A stretch of 64,000 nt of DNA from Streptomyces vinaceus (GTDB taxonomy: Bacteria > Actinomycetota > Actinomycetes > Streptomycetales > Streptomycetaceae), in NCBI RefSeq assembly GCF_008704935.1, contig NZ_CP023692.1, positions 496,001-560,000 of the forward strand. The letters run 5' to 3'. The notes under the pieces were generated by a model. That model saw only the letters and a program-made list of their open reading frames with translations. It searched no databases and was not told the DNA's origin. Below are positions 59,929-64,000 of this stretch, one piece after another (position 1 is the stretch's first letter; each line of letters begins with the position of its first letter). The position numbers and the translations under genes are program-made.

Positions 59929-60979
59929 CGGCGGAACCAGGTCCGGGTCCGGGTCCGGGTCCGGGTCCGGTGTCCTCCGCCACCACCCCGACCCTGGTGA
60001 TCGGCGAGGCGATCACCGACGTCCTGACCGGCGAGGACGGCGTACAGCGGGCCCGCCCCGGCGGCAGCCCGGCCAACGTGGCCCTCGGCCTGGCCCGGCT
60101 GGGCCACCCGGTACGGCTCGCCACCCGGATCGGCCGCGACGGCCCGGGCCGCGAACTCCACGCCCACCTGCGGAGCAGCGGCGTGGTCCTCACCCCGGAT
60201 CACACACCGACGGCCCGACCTCCACGGCCACCGCCCGGCTGGACGCGGCGGGCACCGCGCACTACGGCTTCGACATCACCTGGGACCTGCCGCCCGGCGC
60301 GCTCGACGGCCCGGCGCCGGCCCACGTCCACACCGGATCGCTCGCGACGGTCCTCGCCCCGGGCGCGGAGCGGGTGTTCGCGGCCGTCGAGGCCGCCCGG
60401 GCCGGTGCCACGGTCTCGTACGACCCGAACATCCGGCCCGCACTGCTCGCCGATCCCGAGCGGGAGCGGCAGCGCGCCGAGCGCTTCGTCGCGCTGAGCG
60501 ACGTGGTGAAGGCCAGCGAGGAGGACCTCGGCCTGCTCCGTCCCGGGCGCTCCCCCGACGAGACGGCCCGGCGCTGGGTGGAGGGCAGCCGGGAGGGCAG
60601 GGGCCCGGCGCTCGTCGTCGTGACCATGGGCGGGGCGGGGGCACGGGTCTTCTGGCCGGGCGGCCGGTGCGAGGTGCCGGCGACCGCGGTCGGGGTCGCC
60701 GACACCGTGGGGGCCGGTGACGCCTTCATGGCGGGCCTGCTCAGCGGGCTCCTGCGCACCGGGCTGCTGGCGTCCGCCGGGCCGCCCGGAGCCCCCGGAG
60801 CCCCCGGCGCGGCCCGGGCCCGTACGGCACTGCGCGAGGCCACGGCCCGCGCCCTGCTGGACCCCCGCGTGGGCTCCGCCCTCTCGCTGGCGGCCCGCGC
60901 GGCGGCGCTGACCTGCACCCGCGAGGGCGCCGACCCGCCGACGCACACCGAGCTCGCCCGCTGGGCGGCCGGCCGGTAG
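59925..60979 (+). pseudogene. PfkB-family carbohydrate kinase, frameshifted near 60,210
   Basis: A ribokinase/PfkB-type kinase in two frames. From GTG 59925 come a (PG)n tract, LVIGEAITDVL and the substrate motif RPGGSPANVALGLARLG (about residue 50). The frame fails at 60207-60214 (CCGACGGC): one added base gives TPTGPTSTATARLDAAG and continues in the second frame to 60979. The C-terminal part has the nucleotide-binding DTVGAGDAFMAGLL with the catalytic Asp. With the correction the protein is about 351 residues. The stop of the polyol dehydrogenase overlaps its start, so they formed a sugar/polyol utilisation operon. Either a pseudogene or a sequencing artefact. Confidence 0.8.
59940..59970 (+). 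repeat. Tandem hexanucleotide repeat (GGTCCG)5
   Basis: Five perfect copies of GGTCCG plus one G near the start of the PfkB gene, encoding a Pro-Gly tract. The unit is a multiple of three, so copy-number changes would only alter the tract length. Confidence 0.9.
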
Positions 60980-61038
60980 CCGTCCGGGCGTCCCCCGGCG
61001 CCGGGCGCCGCCGGGCCAGCCCCTCGATAATGGGACAC

Positions 61039-61848
61039 ATGGGTACAGATGCCGGGCCCGGGCGCTACGGCGAGGCGGCCTTCCGGCCCGAGCAGGCCGG
61101 CGAGGACGAGCGCATCGACCTCGGGGCGCTCGCGTACGACGACGTGACGAGGGACCGCCTACGGGCCCTGGGGGCCGGGCCGGGCTGGCACTGCCTGGAC
61201 GTGGGGGCCGGGACCGGCACCATCGCGCGGTGGCTGATCGAGGAGGCCGGGGTGGCCAGCGTGCTCGCCGTCGACCGCGACGTCCGCTTCCTGGCCGCCC
61301 GTCCGCTGCCCGGGCTCGATCTCCTGGAGGCGGACGTCGGCGCGCCGGACTTCGACCCCGGCCGGCGGTTCCAGCTCGTCCACGCCCGGTTCGTCCTGAT
61401 GCACCTGCCCTCGTGGCGGAGCATGATCCCCCGGCTCTGCGGCCTGCTGGCCGAGGGCGGGGTGCTGGTCCTCGGCGATGCCGTCGACCTGACCACCCGT
61501 ACCGCGCCGCCGGATCCGTACACCCAGGTCATGCAGGCGATGTGGCAGGGGCTGCGGGACACCATCGGCACCGACGTCTCGTGGGTCGCCGGGTACCCGC
61601 GGCACCTGCGCGATGCGGGGCTCGTGTCGGTGGCCGCCGAGATCCGGGTGCCTCCGCTGATCCCGGGCAGCCCCATCAGCCGGTTCTGGGTCGACACCTG
61701 GGACCGGGCCCGCGAGTCGATCGTGGCCACCGGACTGGTGGACGACACCACGATCGAGGAGGCGGTCCGCTACCTCGACTCCCCCGGCTGCGCCGCGCTC
61801 TCACCGGGACTGATCACCGCCTGGGGACGACGGCCGCTGCCCTCGTGA
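61039..61848 (+). CDS. Class I SAM-dependent methyltransferase
   Basis: A 269-residue methyltransferase. The SAM motif I LDVGAGTGTIARWL lies at about residues 50-63, the acidic motif II VLAVDRDVRFL at about 75, and motif IV FQLVHARFVLMHLP at about 110. A C-terminal half with WVAGYPRHLRDAGLVSV completes the fold. The ATG at 61039 (MGTDAGPG) is preferred to 61030. The substrate is unknown; no pathway genes adjoin. Its 3' end overlaps a small antisense gene by 35 nt. Confidence 0.9.
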   Translation: MGTDAGPGRYGEAAFRPEQAGEDERIDLGALAYDDVTRDRLRALGAGPGWHCLDVGAGTGTIARWLIEEAGVASVLAVDRDVRFLAARPLPGLDLLEADVGAPDFDPGRRFQLVHARFVLMHLPSWRSMIPRLCGLLAEGGVLVLGDAVDLTTRTAPPDPYTQVMQAMWQGLRDTIGTDVSWVAGYPRHLRDAGLVSVAAEIRVPPLIPGSPISRFWVDTWDRARESIVATGLVDDTTIEEAVRYLDSPGCAALSPGLITAWGRRPLPS

Positions 61849-61969
61849 CGGAGGAGCGGCGCCGGTCGCTGCGACACCAGATGCGGTAGGCGCTGAAGCA
61901 GCAGGCCAGGGCGACCGAGACAGCACACCAGAGGCCGGCGACGACGAGGATCGTGGCGAGCAGGGACAT
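61814..61969 (-). CDS. Small single-pass membrane protein
   Basis: A 51-residue protein starting at ATG 61969: a hydrophobic helix (LLATILVVAGLWCAVSVALACC, broken here) followed by an aromatic/Cys-rich and Arg-rich tail. Its 3' end is antisense to the last 35 nt of the methyltransferase gene. Small size makes this uncertain; the helix-then-basic-tail layout supports a real small membrane protein. Confidence 0.45.
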   Translation of the reverse strand: MSLLATILVVAGLWCAVSVALACCFSAYRIWCRSDRRRSSVTRAAAVVPRR

Positions 61970-62184
61970 GTGGCTCACTCCTGTCCGGCTGGGTGCTGTC
62001 CGGGCCGTCCGGGCCGGCCGAACTCCGCTCCCGGGCCCGGCTCTCGTCATCAACATACGGAGGAACGCGGGCCACGGGATCAGTGAGGGAGCCGATCGGG
62101 CGGACATGTCGAATACCTCGTCACGTACCCGCGCCGGGGCGTCCTACAACACGCGGCTTCCGGTCGGCCGTCGGATTCCGCACA

Positions 62185-62235
62185 CGCCGCCGCCGCACGC
62201 CGGGCGGGACTGCGCTCGGGCGTGCGGCGGCGGCG
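62185..62235 (-). terminator. Very strong hairpin terminator after the amidase gene
   Basis: A perfect 17-bp stem CGCCGCCGCCGCACGCC (62185-62201) pairs with 62219-62235 over a 17-nt loop, 44 nt past the stop of the minus-strand amidase gene. Confidence 0.8.
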
Positions 62236-62278
62236 AGACGGGGCGGGGGCGTGGTAGGCGGAGGGCCTGCGCGGGCGG

Positions 62279-63058
62279 TCAGCGCAGCAGCCGCTCCGGG
62301 AGGTACTCCGGGTAGGGGGAGAGGGCGTGGGCGGCGGCCTCGTCGATCAGGTCCTGGAACGGATCGGACGCGGGCTCCGTCAGCGAGGTGCCCAGGCGGG
62401 CGGCGACCTGCTTGCGCAGGGACGGGAGCAGCGCGTAGAGGCGGTCGCCCGGGCAGGACGTGGAGTTGAAGTCCCGGTGACCGTAGATCTCGGAGGCGGA
62501 CAGGCCGTACTGGTCGCAGATGTACGCGCACAGGTCCGCCAGCTTCGCGAACTGCGCCGCCGGCGGCTCCTCCGTCATGTACGTGCCCTCGTTCTCGATG
62601 CCGATCGAGACGGTGTTCTGCCCGACGCAGTGCGCGGCGCGCACCTGGCGCTTGCCGGTGCGCAGTTCGGCGAGGCTGCTGTGCCGGCCTTCCATGACGT
62701 ACGCCCCGCGGCTGACCGTGAAGTGCTGCCCGGTGTCGATCCACCCCTGGGCGTCCATGTGGTACGTCTGGATCGCCCGGGCCAGGGCGTACGCGCGCTG
62801 CTGCGAGTAGTCGGTCACGTTGAGGGTCGCCGTGTGGTGGACGATGATCCGCTCCGGGCGGTTGGAGAGGACCACGACGGACTCGGACGCGGCGCGCGCC
62901 CCCCAGCCGGCGCAGCTCACGATCTCCGGTCCGGCCGCGGCGGCCGGAGCGGCCGCGCGTGCCCGTCCCGCCGGGAGGAGGGAGAGCGCGGATCCGGCGG
63001 CCAGGGCGAACGCGCCCGTGACGACCGCTCGGCGGGTGTGCTGCGCGGGGGAGGTCAT
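62279..63058 (-). CDS. Tat-secreted N-acetylmuramoyl-L-alanine amidase (PGRP type)
   Basis: A 259-residue precursor with a Tat signal (TRRAVVTGAFALAAGSAL, about residues 8-25) and cleavage near AAAPA. The amidase_2/PGRP domain (about 45-215) has zinc ligands in IIVHHTAT (His about 73), GHRDFNSTSCPGD (His about 194, Cys about 202) and Tyr/Thr residues for catalysis in between. It hydrolyses the lactyl-peptide bond of peptidoglycan outside the membrane. ATG 63058 has AAAGGG at 7 nt. A 17-bp hairpin terminates it. Confidence 0.93.
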   Translation of the reverse strand: MTSPAQHTRRAVVTGAFALAAGSALSLLPAGRARAAAPAAAAGPEIVSCAGWGARAASESVVVLSNRPERIIVHHTATLNVTDYSQQRAYALARAIQTYHMDAQGWIDTGQHFTVSRGAYVMEGRHSSLAELRTGKRQVRAAHCVGQNTVSIGIENEGTYMTEEPPAAQFAKLADLCAYICDQYGLSASEIYGHRDFNSTSCPGDRLYALLPSLRKQVAARLGTSLTEPASDPFQDLIDEAAAHALSPYPEYLPERLLR

Positions 63059-63284
63059 ACCGTGCCCTTTCGGTCGGAGGCTGCCCATTGAAGGGGCCCC
63101 GTCCGCCGGAGCACGCAGGACACACCGGTGATCGGCTTCCAGGCGGCGCCACGGGGTGAGCGGGGGCCGCCATCCGGGTGCGGCCCGGGCCGCGTCCCGC
63201 GCCCCGGCCGGGCCGTCTCTCACATCCTGGGCCGGGAACACGCCTCCCGCCCAGCCAGCCAGTCCGCCGCCCAAGGAGTACGGG

Positions 63285-63500
63285 ATGTCCTTCGACGCCG
63301 TCGACCGCTTTCTGACCGCCCTCGACCCGGACCACCGCGGGACCGTCGAAGGCCTGCCGCGCGACGAGCAGGAACGGCTCGCCGCGGCCTGGGAGGAGGA
63401 GCTGGAGCGGGACACCGACATCGACACCCTGGACGAGCTGTCGCCGCCGGCCGCCGAGAGCGAGGTGGCGCGGCGGGTGATGGAGCGCCGTTCCCGGTAG
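63285..63500 (+). CDS. Small acidic protein, unknown
   Basis: A 71-residue Asp/Glu-rich helical protein, MSFDAVDRFLTALDPDH..., with an AAGGAG ribosome site 6 nt before the ATG at 63285, which decides the start. No known motif. It is divergent from the amidase gene (226 nt) and convergent with the methyltransferase at the window end. Confidence 0.7.
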   Translation: MSFDAVDRFLTALDPDHRGTVEGLPRDEQERLAAAWEEELERDTDIDTLDELSPPAAESEVARRVMERRSR

Positions 63501-63502
63501 CC

Positions 63503-63523
63503 GGGCCCGCGGTCCGCGGGCCC
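63503..63523. terminator. Bidirectional hairpin between convergent genes
   Basis: GGGCCCGC (63503-63510) pairs with GCGGGCCC over a 5-nt loop, centred between the stops at 63500 and 63534. Confidence 0.6.
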
Positions 63524-63533
63524 CGCCACGCGC

Positions 63534-64000
63534 TCAGACGCGGTCGGCCGCGATCAGCACGTACTGGAACGAGCCGTCCTTGTACGAGTTGATGAACGCC
63601 TCCTCGATGCCGGTGACGAGGGAGGAGGTGGCCCGCAGCTCCCAGTACGGCAGGGTCGCGGGGGTCAGGTCGATGACGGCCTGCGGTACGAGGCGGTTGT
63701 CGGCCATGGCCCGCATGTACTCCCGGCGGGAGTGGATGTTGCATTCGAAGTGCGCGTTGATCTGGGAGACCCACTTCGAGGGCTGGCCGTAACGCGGGTT
63801 CCAGCAGCCGGTGATGGTCACGTACCGGCCGCCGACGGCCAGCACGCGGGCGTGCTCGGCGAACAGGTCGTGCAGGTCGACGTACATGCTCGACTCGTTG
63901 TTCCACGAGCCCGCGGCCTGTCCGGTCTCGAACGGCATGTCGAGCATGTTGCAGACGCGTGCGCGGACCGAGTCCTCGATGCCGAGTTCGCGGGCGCGCT
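63534..64000 (-). CDS. Geranyl diphosphate 2-C-methyltransferase (partial, 5' end off window)
   Basis: The C-terminal 155 residues of a class I SAM methyltransferase. The fragment has NMLDMPFETGQAAGSWNNES, VGGRYVTITGCWNPRYGQPS and HFECNIHSRREYMRAM, and ends FQYVLIAADRV. This closely matches the geranyl diphosphate 2-C-methyltransferase of the 2-methylisoborneol pathway, including the Asn/Glu-rich SWNNES region. The reaction makes 2-methyl-GPP from GPP and SAM. In known operons 2-methylisoborneol synthase precedes it, so that gene should lie just beyond the right edge. Confidence 0.88.
   Translation of the reverse strand, partial: RARELGIEDSVRARVCNMLDMPFETGQAAGSWNNESSMYVDLHDLFAEHARVLAVGGRYVTITGCWNPRYGQPSKWVSQINAHFECNIHSRREYMRAMADNRLVPQAVIDLTPATLPYWELRATSSLVTGIEEAFINSYKDGSFQYVLIAADRV

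Overview
The window is about 73% GC, uses GTG and TTG starts freely, has few intergenic gaps and carries families typical of Streptomyces: a SARP/AfsR-like regulator, a SpoIIE/PAS/GAF phosphatase, a high-affinity [NiFe] hydrogenase, terpenoid genes and P450s. It is best read as a Streptomyces (or close relative) chromosome segment mixing conserved and accessory genes. No rRNA, tRNA, CRISPR array or transposase was seen.

Layout. 1-6503 (minus) is an operon for a group 1h/5-type uptake [NiFe] hydrogenase: hypX (CO-ligand maturation), small and large subunits, a NifU-like protein, and DUF5947- and DUF6084-type accessory proteins, the last cut by the left edge. 6880-10757 (minus) pairs a P-loop ATPase with a membrane-anchored periplasmic-binding-like protein. 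10965-15438 holds small and housekeeping-type genes: an M50 protease with CBS domains, a PP2C phosphatase, a LysR-type effector domain lacking its HTH, a DUF5997 protein and a GH16-like protein. 15445-17965 (minus) is a three-gene unit in which a membrane protein and a small helical protein share a Gly/Ser/Val-rich 20-residue motif. This resembles prion-like signalling motifs and is my main candidate for an undescribed system. A SARP-NB-ARC-TPR regulator is divergent from it.

21113-29758 carries a hemerythrin protein, a Tat-exported beta-carbonic anhydrase, a SHOCT protein, a NarL-type two-component system with a perfect 22-nt palindrome upstream, a beta-lactamase-like gene coupled to a LysR regulator, a lipoprotein esterase, a 3-hydroxybutyrate-dehydrogenase-like SDR and a secreted HAD phosphatase. 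29845-32782 (minus) is a complete ferredoxin/reductase/P450 electron-transfer unit. 33624-35962 couples a sigma factor to an unusual IclR fusion protein. 36333-39051 holds a small kinase and a SpoIIE phosphatase.

39159-45713 looks like a compact lipid-type biosynthetic cluster: ketosynthase, ACP, acyltransferase, KAS III, divergent P450 and lipase. 46036-55359 is a cell-surface region: a dienelactone-hydrolase-like gene, a frameshifted beta-propeller protein, and three DUF11 repeat proteins, one with an L-type-lectin-like domain. 56417-58838 is a class I terpene synthase with its own P450. It is followed by an apparently decaying polyol dehydrogenase/PfkB kinase pair. The right end has a methyltransferase, an amidase and, at the edge, geranyl diphosphate 2-C-methyltransferase, which implies a 2-methylisoborneol locus just outside.

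Two independent one-base losses in G-rich runs (near 47,940 and 60,210) break otherwise intact genes. These may be true mutations or sequencing errors.
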